Shown piece after piece: positions 24,969 through 36,500 of a stretch of 64,000 bases of DNA. The DNA is from Liquidambar formosana (Eukaryota > Streptophyta > Magnoliopsida > Saxifragales > Altingiaceae): assembly GCA_039720395.1 (NCBI GenBank), contig CM077834.1, positions 806,001-870,000 of the forward strand, read 5' to 3'. How positions within the stretch are numbered: position 1 is the first letter of the stretch; every line of letters starts with the position of its first letter. The notes beneath the pieces were generated by a model that was given only the letters and a program-made list of their open reading frames with translations, was not told the origin of the DNA and ran no database searches. The translations under genes were made by a program, and so were the position numbers.

Positions 24969-27291
24969 TTAGCGCCCTCGGCCCCGTCCACGCCCACGAC
25001 CACGCCCCCGGCCACGTCCCATAGGCCTCCCTGATAAAAAAAAAAAAATTCATTAAATTAATACAAACAGAAATACACAAATGATATCAAAATGGACGAA
25101 ATATAAACCACATGAAATGCACAATACCAGCAGTCGGCTTCTTGGGCTTGACCCTAGGTGTCTCTTCAACCAACAAAGTCTCAAGGTTTAAGCTGTCAGG
25201 AAGGATATAATAACGAATGTTGTTACCCCTCACACTCAGATGATCAAGAGTCACTGGATTTTTCCCCTTTAGTGTCAGTTTCACTGTCTTTAAATGTGTG
25301 TTCATGCTAATATCCACGCCTAAGACAACACAAGCAAAGCTACCAGTCAGAAAAGAGGTCCACACAACCACTACTTTCACATGTGTGGCATGTATGTGTG
25401 TGTGTGTTCCAATTAAGAATCCAACAATTCCGATAGAAAGAAAAATATGATGTTGTTCAACAATAGTGTCTCTATTTATCTCTTACTCTTAATATTCATA
25501 GTGACAGCATGGAAAGGTCCCTATCTAGACAGAATATTCACATAAAAAGAAAACAAAGAAAATGGGGCAACCAATTAGAAATAAATTTCATACCATAGAA
25601 GTTCATAAATATTTTCGGGGCTTGGGAAATGTGGGACAAAAGTGTCATTCATTGGATGTGACCATGTGCCTTTCTATTGCATGTATGATGCATGAGTAGT
25701 ATTGAGTACATAGATTGAAAAGGAAGTGTCATTCCTACCAAGCATTTGTGTAGATCTCAGAAAGAGTAAGGGAAAGAAATGAGAAAAGCTTAAAAATGCT
25801 TCAGAATGAATCTATTTTAAGGCAATTTCCAGCATTGCCAATAGGGCCATAGCCCAGAAAGCATGTCTCCCCCTTTAAGGGGGAGGCTTTGGGGAGGTAG
25901 TGGTTTCAACTCCTCCTAGTGAGTGCGTAGTGGGGGAAGGGGTTATGGGAAAGGAGATAGGCTATCCCCTGTCGTGCAGCCCAAGGGCCCATTGGGCTCT
26001 CTCCTCTGAACCAAAAAATAAAAATAAAAAAAACCAGAAAAACAATTTTCAATATTTTGCTTTCTTTTCACTTGCTCTTTTTGAGATCCAAACAGAGCCT
26101 AAAAATTTGCATAGATTACCCAAACTCACTATTGTGGAAAAGGGCAGTCTTAAAATTGATGAGGTTAAAGTAATTTGTAAAGCCTATATCTTCTCCATAG
26201 TGTCCACATACATCCACACAAGAAAAAAGAAAAACTATAGAGACAAAGATGACAGGAACCATATAGGAAATCGACATTGACTTAGATTACTGACTTTAAA
26301 AAATTCTATGGAATAAAGTAATAGGAAATGTCTTCAAAGAAAATACAACAAGGAAACTAAAAGTCTACAACAACCTAAGTTTCCAGAGTTGATTTATCAA
26401 TTCAAAGATGTCTTCTTGTCTACACTGGGGGCTCTAGATAGGGTTGCAATCTTCAATTGGGAAACAACCCAGAAAATGATGAAAAGGGGCAAATTGAATT
26501 AAATTTTAGATTGTGACATGTCACATTTCCAGAGACTTCACAGAGCTTAGAGAAGAAAAATACCCTTTTCTACTATTTATAAATGTAGAAACTGTAGTAA
26601 TATAAAGCTCCAGATTCACCAATCAGAGTATCAGACACCAAACACGCATGTTTTATACAATTGCACATGGTTCAATACTTCTCTACGTTTAATCACAAAA
26701 CTTGATCGCTCTAACTTTTTTCTTTCTTGGACAGAATAACCTGGTTGCTCTATTCAGTTCCTGCACCTATGGTTTTAATAATGCACAACAATGATAAATC
26801 GTGATATACACAGAAGCGATTAACCAATTTTTATTAAAAGCATAGATAAACAGGGGTGCCCGTGTGTGCCAGACTACATATGCATACATACATACATATA
26901 TATATATATACATACATATACATACATACATACATACATATATATACATACATACATACATACATATATATATATATCACAATTGAAATAAGCACACGAT
27001 GCAGAAAGTGATGGAAAAACACTAGGGTTTAACAAAACCCTAAAATTGATATAGAACTCGTTTTTTCTGAATTTTAACTCATATTTATATGAGGGAGAGA
27101 GAGAGGGGGGGGGGACCTGCGATGGTGCCGTGAACAACAGTTCCGTTCTTGAGCTCCATTGAGACCGTCTCGTTGTTCAACTTCATCAAGAACCTGTTTT
27201 ACAAGGAAAAAAGATCAGATTACGGTTCATATGAGAGGGAAAAAAAAGCATTATTGAAAATAATGTCAAGCGCAGACCTGACGAGCTTCAT
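24969..27291 (-). CDS. SmD1, core spliceosomal Sm protein
   Basis: Minus-strand exons 27278-27291, 27117-27193, 25128-25319 and 24969-25030; 345 nt, 114 residues, all phases agree. SmD1 is one of seven Sm proteins forming the ring on U1, U2, U4 and U5 snRNA. The protein starts [15 protein letters not shown] and continues with [10 protein letters not shown] (Sm1 motif), [11 protein letters not shown], then [15 protein letters not shown] (Sm2 motif), and ends in an RG-repeat tail after RPMG, the normal substrate for arginine methylation. Length and organisation match plant SmD1. The first exon is only 14 nt and was placed by family homology and splice consensus. The large 1.8-kb intron 2 has a SINE and an ATAC microsatellite. 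This is the intact partner of the 9841-9987 remnant. Confidence 0.96.
25845..26034 (+). mobile_element. tRNA-derived SINE in SmD1 intron 2
   Basis: About 190 bp with an A-box-like start (ATAGCCCAGAAAGCATG), a B-box (GGTAGTGGTTTCAACTCC) and an A-rich 3' end (AAAAAATAAAAATAAAAAAA). Imperfect CAATTTYC-type flanks may be remains of a target duplication. Orientation is opposite to the gene. Confidence 0.6.
26883..26977. repeat. (ATAC)n/(AT)n microsatellite
   Basis: Nearly continuous CATA tetranucleotides mixed with TA dinucleotides within SmD1 intron 2. It produces spurious Tyr/Met/Cys-rich reading frames on the minus strand. Confidence 0.9.
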
Positions 27292-28620
27292 TGTTGGGGA
27301 AGGAAGACGGGAACAAGGCAATGGCAGCCGGGGAAGCCGGAGATTGGAAATTGTGTTTGCAGAACCCAAGCGACCGGAGGGTTTAGGGCATGGCCACAGA
27401 CGCTCAGTCTAAACCCTTTTTGGCTTTAAAGGGGTTTCATAACCACGCCGTTACTTTAAATTATGGGCCTTTCTCCTATAATATTCAAATAATCATGGGG
27501 TTTTTGTGTGTCCGTTAAACTACAATTAATAATCAAATCATTACATTAAAAATGATAAAAGTTATTTAAAAAAATATAAAAATAGTTGAAAAATTATGAA
27601 AACACATTTTTACATGCAATGATTGATGTTATTGATTATAGCTTAACAGCACAAGTTAAAAAAACCCATAACGATATTGAATTTTTTCTTTTAGGTTTTT
27701 TGTAAATGCTACTTTACGGCATCAAATTTTGGTAAACCTTAATTAAAACATTAAAAAATTCAAACCATAACATTATCTACATATATTGTATCATGATTGG
27801 TAGACTTGTCGTATAATAGCACTTCGGAAAACACCCATAAGTTTGAATTTTAAAATTTGAATTTGAATAGTTAGATCTAATATCTAGTTGCTACTTCATT
27901 TGAAATCTTAAATTTGAGAATTTTTTGTTTTTTTTTTTTTCTCTGAAACATTTAGCACTGCTCTAGCATTTCTATGTATGAGAACAATCTTGGATCCAGT
28001 GAGTCTCTTGGACCACTTCATGAGGTGGGAGAATTCAATAGGGTGCTTGTAAAGTGAATGTGTGAAAGATCAATCTTAATTTGCAAAACTGTAAAAAGTT
28101 AAGAAGAGTGGAAAATTATTCCTATGTGATGATTGTAAAGTGTAAACTCTTATCGAACACAAGCTGATTATATATTGTTATCATGAGTAATTTTTCAGTG
28201 TAATTGTGACATAGCCATATATGGTGTCACGAATCAATGGAAGTTAAGAAAAGTGTAATTGTTAGGGTGAAAAATTCCACTTTATTTTTTTTAACTTACA
28301 TATATGTTTTTCTCTTGTTATTATATATACATAAATCACTCCTCATGTGATCTATGTTTAGATGTTTAGAGGGCCTATATCCATCTTGTTGCATCAAATG
28401 CAAACTATCATAATCGTTGGATAGATGGAAAGATGGGTAATGCTATTTTGCCACACACTTTGCTTTACATTTTACCCTATTTTGTATATTTGAAAAGGTA
28501 AAGTTGTAAGACTTATTCATATGTTTAAACCCTACAAATTAAAACCTTTTTAAATACGTATAATAGAACAAAGTGTTGAGTAAGGTAACATTACCCTGAA
28601 AACATAGGCCACGTATGGAA
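27292..28620. other. SmD1 5' flank and AT-rich intergenic region
   Basis: The first 130 bp next to the SmD1 ATG are GC-richer and should contain its 5' UTR and promoter. The rest is AT-rich with no coding signal I can support. Confidence 0.5.
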
Positions 28621-28728
28621 AAACTTTCTTGGAATAGGTCCCCGCTTCGGCGCCCGACCGTACCTCGGAGGATTAGTCCTGGCCGAAGCCTAAGGACACT
28701 TTGGGAAACCAAAAATAAAAAATAAAAA
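28621..28728 (+). mobile_element. Short retroposon with 17-bp target duplication
   Basis: A 108-bp insert flanked by a perfect 17-bp direct repeat, ATAGGCCACGTATGGAA, at 28604-28620 and 28729-28745. The insert has a GC-rich body (with CCCGCTTCGGCGCCCGACC) and ends in an A-rich tail (AAAAATAAAAAATAAAA). Perfect long target duplication plus A tail is the signature of LINE-driven retroposition. The body is not a recognisable tRNA; it could be a truncated SINE. Confidence 0.8.
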
Positions 28729-28951
28729 ATAGGCCACGTATGGAATAGAAACAGCAGCTGACCTGGCAGAGGAGCCAACGAGGAAGGGAAAGGGCTCCAC
28801 CAAATGGGTTGCTTATTTAGGGAATAGCAACAAAAACAAAGGCGGATATGCTGGACCGTTTATGTTTGTCCGATCTTCATTGCTTTTGAATCAATCTAAG
28901 CCTAGAAGATGAGCAAAGCCGTAGTACCTATCCAGTCCAGTCCGGTAAGCT

Positions 28952-28958
28952 ACGTGTC
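28952..28958 (+). promoter_or_regulatory. ABRE-like element upstream of oleosin
   Basis: ACGTGTC core about 140 bp upstream of the oleosin ATG, with further ACGT cores near 28980 and 28998. This fits the abscisic-acid and seed-maturation control usual for oleosins. Function is inferred. Confidence 0.4.
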
Positions 28959-29096
28959 CAGGCGTGCATCAACACGTTCCACGTTATGCTCACAAAGTGG
29001 CACGTAAGATCTAAAGCAAACGATATTAGAACACGTCTTTGACTCTTTGGTTCCCATCTCCATCAAGATCGAGCAATCTCACAAACTTACAAAACA

Positions 29097-29513
29097 ATGG
29101 CACATCGTGAAGTCTCAGTTGGTGATCAGCGCCACCACGTCTCAGGCACGACGGCATTGTACGCATCCGTCGCCGGCGTGGCGGTGGGAGGACCTCTGCT
29201 GGGCATGATGGGGTTCAGTTTTCTAGCATCAGTGACACTTCTTCTCATAGCGTCGCCTCTTCTCATCATCTTCAGTCCACTTGTGTTCTTTGCTGCTTGT
29301 GTCCTAGTGGCAGCCATGGCTGGTTTTGCAGCCGCAACAACCTTAGGACTTGCTGGTTTGCATAGCATTGAGTGGGTATTTCGATCGTTTGGAGGAAGAA
29401 ACAATATTACTAGTGCGAGGTTTGATGGCGGAGGTGTAACGGAGACGATGGCGGAGGCGGGTGAGAGGGTGGAGGGGTACTCACCTGAGGAGAATAGGGT
29501 GAATCGAGGTTGA
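29097..29513 (+). CDS. Oleosin, oil-body structural protein
   Basis: Intronless, 138 residues, in the size range of low-molecular-weight oleosins. Oleosins coat triacylglycerol droplets in seeds, pollen or tapetum. Residues 1-18 are polar, residues 19 to about 88 form one long uncharged hydrophobic stretch, and the C-terminal 50 residues are amphipathic and charged. The central turn is PLLIIFSPLVFF at 54-65. The canonical proline knot is P-x5-SP-x3-P; here the first proline (54) and the SP (60-61) are present, but the third proline is Phe65. The start at 29097 is the first ATG after a short leader. ABRE-like motifs lie upstream. The flanking repeats do not disrupt it. Confidence 0.95.
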   Translation: MAHREVSVGDQRHHVSGTTALYASVAGVAVGGPLLGMMGFSFLASVTLLLIASPLLIIFSPLVFFAACVLVAAMAGFAAATTLGLAGLHSIEWVFRSFGGRNNITSARFDGGGVTETMAEAGERVEGYSPEENRVNRG

Positions 29514-31070
29514 AAAGTCTGTGTACGCACGTAGTATATACGTTTACTAGTTGTTAGTGCTTGGGGTATATAAGTGTGTATTCGATCTGTTTGTTTTGCG
29601 GTTTAATTTTTAATTATAGATATTTGCAGAGTAGCCTATTGTATGGGTTCAAACATGGGTTTACTTTTTCAAAATCGTCGCCTATTGTTTACTTTGAACT
29701 TGATCCTCACATTTTCGCATTAGATGGATGACCACTCACCTAAGGAGTGAAATGTTACACCACGGCCCCATGAAAAGTACGTGAGGTGACCACTTACCAG
29801 CTGCAGAGCTCGGAAAGTATGGAATTAGTAAGCTTAAAGAATGGATCAAGACCTAAAATGTTTTGAATTCCATTTCTCTACTCATTCTTGGAGTTAAAAT
29901 TGGGATTTCCAAATTTCGATTCTAATTTTTGGATTCGTCATGAAATTGCAAGCATGATTTTGGAATGTAAATAATATTATCCTTTAATGTTTGGGTAAAA
30001 GGTATTATTTAGAATTCCGAAAGTAGAATTGAAAAAACCAAAAAACCCTAAAAAAGAAGTCTCGATTATTTTAATGATCATCACGTAGCTATCATTACTT
30101 TTTTTCTTTTTCTTTTTTAATCAAGAGGTTCCAGATGCTTAATTTACACTTGATTAATCTCCTTTAAGCACAAGCAATCCTCTCATCCCATATGTATCAG
30201 ATAAAGACAAAGTTCATATTCTCCTATCCCATATGTATTGGATAAAATAAAATTTATGGGGTGACTTCAAAAGAGAGCGGTGAGAATTAAATGAAAGACC
30301 TCTTACTTAGTAAAAGACCTTATAAGACTAGGATTATTCAGTCCACCCTTGAAAGTTTTTGCTATCATTATTTGTTGGTAATTTGCTATGATGCATGTGA
30401 TGTAAACAATTTTCTTTCTTTCTTTTTTTATTTATTAATATTATTTCAGTTTTAAAAAAAATAAAAAATAAAAAATAAAAAATCATATGTAGCTAATCGT
30501 GTTTTTATGTTTTTCAGACAACTCGCAAAAAAAGGTTTTTTAGGTGGAGTTTGGGCAAATTAGATGCGAAAATGCTGCGTTTAAGGGAGGAAGTCCAAAA
30601 AAGCCAATGGGTCCCCTGTGGGCCATTTAATATTTATGGAGTAATAAAAAAAAAAGGGTGACGGCCACAAGAGTGGGTGCATTCCGTATGTAGGGATTAT
30701 AACGTTGCGTTGACAAAAATTGAGGCGACGAGTTGGAAAAAAGAAAAATCCCAAATTGGAGCGTGAGACGACGAAGTGGAAGAGAGAGAGAGCCTGCAAG
30801 CACATCGTGGGAGCCTGGGAGGCCTGCAATCCTTTATTTTATTACATAGAATCTCGCTTCTTACCTAATTATAGCAAACGCTACGACCAAAATCTGTCTG
30901 TCCTCTTTCTCCATTGCGAATTGCACGGACCATCAACAACAAACATACTCACATCCTCATCTCACACATCCACACATATTTCCATTATTGTGAAGATCAA
31001 TTGACAATTCGACTCCCCTGTCCATCATCTGAAGCTCAGCCCAGGGAAAAAGGTCAGTTCATATATATCC

Positions 31071-31107
<37 letters not shown>

Positions 31108-31441
31108 CTGATCTCATTGGTGGTAATATCAGTTTTATTTCAATTCATTTCGTCATAATCACCGTTTAATTTCCTCCTCTGCATCGCTGTACTTTGACCT
31201 CTTCATGTGGTAGTATTGTGCATTTATTCCAGTTGAGAAATTGCTTGGAAATTTCGTGCCCATATGTCAAGCATTGATTTCTAGGCGACTAGGGGCTAAT
31301 AGTCTTGTTTTCTATTGATATTTTCTAGGAACCTTTGCTACTTTGATTTTGGGAAATTTATACATATACGCACCCACCTCGTCGTGCCGTGCGTGATGCC
31401 CCTTCTTCAATATGGATTACTCTTTGCCTATTGCGTAGACG
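29514..31441. other. Oleosin 3' flank and CAX 5' flank
   Basis: AT-rich spacer. The last 600 bp contain the likely CAX promoter and 5' UTR, with a (GA)n tract at 31073-31101. I see no other gene. Confidence 0.5.
31073..31101. repeat. (GA)n microsatellite in the CAX leader region
   Basis: An uninterrupted AG tract about 340 bp before the CAX ATG, a common position for GA repeats in plant 5' UTRs. Confidence 0.9.
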
Positions 31442-33522
31442 ATGGATTACGGGTCACAAATGAATGGAATCCAGTCCCATATTGAAGTGAGTTACGGAAT
31501 TTTGCATTTTGATTTCTTTCAGTTTACCAATCAAGCGGGCGTATTGCTTAATGGGTTCCAATTTGATTTGTTAATTGGAACAGATGGAAGTGCTGGACCA
31601 AAGATCCACACATGACTTTGAGGAGGAGAGTCTCATTAGTCCTGAGAGGGATCCTCAAAAGACACATTCTCTTTGTGCATCTCAAAGCGGAGGTTCACAA
31701 GTTTGTAGTATTAACACCTTGAGGAATGGTGTGTTCATGAGTATAAAGATTGTAATCTTCACCACCAAACTCAACTTGCTTATGCCTTTTGGGCCGTTAG
31801 CAATCCTGGTCCATAAGTTTACTGGCCATCGTGTGAGTTTGCATCTGTTTTTATGCTTTTACCATTGCATTATTGCGTATGATTTTTCTTTATTGATTTG
31901 CTCAAGTGGCTTGCAGGGTTGGGTCTTCTTTTTTTGTTTATTGGGTATAGCACCTTTGGCTGAGCGTTTGGGTTACGCAACAGAGTAAGGATTCATGTCG
32001 TTCTCCTCAATATTATCATTTTTTCGATATGAGTTTTTAAGTTGCTAATACGGCTTCACTGTTGCTTTGATATAGACAGCTGGCTTTCTACACTGGAGCT
32101 ACAGGTAAAGATTTGCTATATCCTAATTTGATCAATATATATATCTATACTATTTATAAAAGGCTGAATCTCATAAAAACTTTTGAACGACCAATATACC
32201 TTTTTTTTTTTTTTAAAAATACATATCTACCCTTCCTTTAATTGAAACATATAGTAAACATTCTTATCATTTAGTAACAGATGAAAGTTAGATTTTAACT
32301 CAAACTCTTAACAAATTAAAGTTAGATTCTTACTCAAATTCTTTTTTCTTAAAACAACTATCAAGTTGCATGATAATACATATGAATATAAACTCTTTAA
32401 ATATTCCGTTTTATGAAGGAAAAAAAATTCTGAATGTATATCTAAAGAGTTTTTAATTTTTCGTTGACAATTTTGATATTAAAAAAAAAAGTACTTTTGA
32501 ATTTTAAACTTTATCTTTTATGAAAAAATATAAAATCTTTATGTATTTATTATTTTGTATAACTAATATTATTTAAAAATATTCATGTGCAATGCACTTG
32601 TGCTATATATATTTTAGACAATGCGGAACCATATTCAATAACTTGCTATTTCCCTCTTTTGATATTACAAAATTTTTGCAATGCCTGATTTTAAGGTTTA
32701 TCTTGGTGGTGCCATTAAAAGTTTGTTCATTTGACTTCTCTCTCCCTTGTTTGTGACCTTACTGCAAGTTATGAGACTTTAATTTTAGAATGCATATTCA
32801 ATTAGGATAAAATCCTGGCTTCATCCATATCATCCAGAATCTATATAGAACTCCACTAGTAGATATATTAGCACAAGAATAATGAAGGGTATCTTCCTCT
32901 CTCCTTTTTCATGGCTATTTTGTGTTCAATCATTCTCTAGTCCTTTTTGGTACTGAATACTTATCTCATTCCCACCCATGCAACTTAATTATTGAATTCA
33001 AAATTGGGGTACAAGCACTTTTGTAGATTATGTTAATATAAGTTGTAAATGGTAATTTCTGGTTCGGGACGGCTTTATGTACTAGGCATTGCTGCAAATT
33101 TCTTTCTTATTACAAATTTAATTCTTTTCAGCTAGCTATTTACTTAATATGCATCTCATTGTGGCATTTTGGGCATACTTCCTTGTTTTCTTAATAGAAC
33201 TGATTGCTGGCATTACTTGTACTTTCAAATTGTTTACTCTTAGCTATAAAATGAATCCATTTTTTGGAACTTGCAGTTGGGGGTCTTTTAAATGCTACTT
33301 TTGGAAATGCAACGGAACTGATCATATCAATTTATGCAATGAAACGTGGAATGATACGTGTTGTTCAGCAGTCATTACTAGGTTCAATTCTTTCAAACAT
33401 GTTGCTGGTGCTTGGATGTGCATTCTTTAGTGGTGGGATTGTATTTTATGAGAAGGAACAGGTGTTTGACAAGGTAAATATGTCGGCATGCACATATATA
33501 TGTATATATGTGTGTATATATG

Positions 33523-33555
<33 letters not shown>

Positions 33556-36500
33556 ATATACACACACACATATATTCAAAGGTTCATTTTGCTTTTATGT
33601 AGCATATTTTATGCCACAGCTGATTTAATTTGGCAATTTGGCATGAAGGCAAATGCTGGTGTGAACTCGGGATTGCTGTTGATGGCAGTCATGGGCCTAC
33701 TTTTTCCAGCTGTCCTCCATTTCACACACACGGAGGTACATTTTGGGAAGTCGGAGTTGGCTCTTTCAAGGTTTAGCAGCTGCGTTATGCTTCTGGCATA
33801 TGCTGCATATCTTTTTTTCCAGCTAAAGAGCGTCCGTCCTAATGAGGTTAGTTTTCTATGACAAATTTTCTGTTTATCTTTTATCCTTTGGTATAGGATA
33901 TGTTATCGCATAAGTCAACATGTGCTGTCCTCTCATAGATGTAACTTGAATTTGGTGGTACTTTACTATCTGTTAGCTCAATATACATTGTTGACCCATT
34001 CCCCGATAGCTTAAGCTTTTGGTGTCAAGTGGTGTTCTAAGATATTATCGAAGCTCTAGTCACCAGGGGTCTTGGTTTTAAGTCTTCTCGCCTCCTTTTC
34101 CCATTCATTTATCAATTCACTGCTGTTTATTGATTCGTCTCTCCACGTGTGAGTTGGGGTCGCATGTGAGGGGGAGTGTTAGCTTGACATACATTGTTGA
34201 CTCATTCCCTAACAACTTAAGCTTTTGGGGTCAAGTGGTGTTCTAACACTATCAAATACCTTAAATCACATAATTTTCCTTCGTTAATCACATTCTTTAA
34301 TTTGCATAGGCAGAGGTTTTGATCTCACTAATAATGTAGATCTGATTTTACTTGTTTCTTTTACATATTTGACATGCAATTTAAAGATTTTATTCTGAAC
34401 ATGTGGACTGGGTTAGACTCTTTGGATTTGGGTGTTTGCACAGGCTTCAAATCCTTCTTGGCCTCAAGCCTTAGACTTAGGGAAACAGCTAAAATGTTGA
34501 AGTATCCAACATAGTGTGTTTGACATAGGTTTTTTTTTTTGATAAGGTAAAGATATGTATTAAAAAATGGGAAACCCTCGTACATAAGACATATACAAGA
34601 GAAAATAAAACTAAGAAAATAAAAAAATAAAAAATAGCAGGTTGACTCAAAAAATAGCAACTACAGCATAACAGAAGTGGAAAAATTTCTTATTTCACCA
34701 CTTCTCTGGTCAAACCCATTAATCATTTCAGCTTTATGAAACTGATAATCCTAAGCTATAGTAGGTTGGTGGGGGTGGTGAGTGCTTTATAATTTTTACT
34801 AAAAGGGCTGGAATGGCTATCAAAGGTTATATGGGGTGTTTATTTTCATTGAATCATTCAGAACCAAGAATAGATTTTTTTTTTTTTTTTTTTTTTTAGG
34901 CGGGGGTGTGGGGGGTGGTGCCAGGGTGGTGGTTCTAATAGTGCAGATGATAGCAGTACCACTTTCTTGAGGGATGACTGCACATCCAAATTCTAAACTT
35001 CACCTTGCAACTCCACTAAGCCTAACAAAAATATTTCATTCTACTGATAAAAAAATAAAATATTTCATTCTATGTGTTCTATATTTAATATGTCTTCGTT
35101 AACTGCCTAGCTGCTTAATCGTTCATGATTAACCTGAGAAATAAACTGCTTCTGTACAATCCTCAAATCCAATTTATTGAGATTGTACGTATAGTACAGC
35201 TTTAATGTAACCTTAACCTATGAAAATAGAGTGATCTCTATAGTTTCCTTTTTCCTACTTCAAACTATTTATTTATAGAACCCCTCAATTGAATAACTTC
35301 ACCTCCTTGCATACATAAGATAAATAAATGAACAAGACCACAGGTTCTTTTCTACATTGAATTTTACATGAATAAGCACTTTGATGAGTGTGTAGTCCGA
35401 TTCTAAATCAATTCAGTAAATTGGCTAAAATGTAGCTTATCTGTTGAAGAGCTAGTAATACAATTCTAAATCATAGCCATTTGATTCCTCACAAAATATA
35501 TTCTATTAATCAGTAGGTTGATTTTCAGATATGGTTGTGAGTGCAGGTTTGTTTCCAAGTGATGAAGAGTTCCATCATGAGCAAGTTATGGGATATTTGA
35601 AATAGTAATAGTTGAAAGTTCCCCAAAAAGAAAGAGAAGTGCTCTCTCTTTCTCTCTCTCACACAGAGACACACACACACACACAAAACAGAAGACAGAT
35701 ACTCTGCTATTACAAGAACGCTATGATCTTATCTCTGAAAAAGAACTACTTATGTCAATACAATATAATTTTTTGTCAATGATAGAATTATCCCTACCAA
35801 CTCAAAATTCTAACTGTGCCTCTGTGATGTTTAGTGTCTTATATTTTATATAATTGGTCCCAAGCCTGGAGAAAGAAGAGTAGTCAAACCTTTTTGTTTT
35901 TATTTTTGTTTTTTTATTTTTTATTTTTTGATGAAGTAAAATATGTATTAAAAAACAAGAGGCAAAGCTCAAGTACATGAGACATATACAAGAACAAAAC
36001 AAAAAGAAAAAAGCACAAAAGGAAGACCCTTTTATATCTTCAGGGAATCTAAGAATTGTACAAAAGGATTGCTAATCTTAGCAAAGCTAGCATACCACCA
36101 AAAAAGATTCTTAGTAAGAACGGATTTGTGGACAATGACCAACTTATCAATCCCTTCAAAAGTCCTAAGGTTCCTCTCCCTCTAAATACACCAAAAAAAT
36201 AGCATGGGGGATGATTCTCCAAACCACTTTAGCTTGTTTGTTGCAACTTTTTAACCACCAACCCGAGAGGAGATCAAAAGTAGAAGAAGGGAGGACTCAT
36301 TGGACACCAAATAAATTGAAAATGAGCATCCAAAGGCTCCTAGCCACCACGCAATGAATGAAAAGATGGTCCACCATTTCCACATCAAACCTTATGAACA
36401 TTAGTAACTTTAAACTCTTTAATTGCTTTCCTAAAGTAGTTGATTCTCCAATTTCCGAAATCTTTCTTTGTTACATATGTATATTTTATTGCTAATGTAT

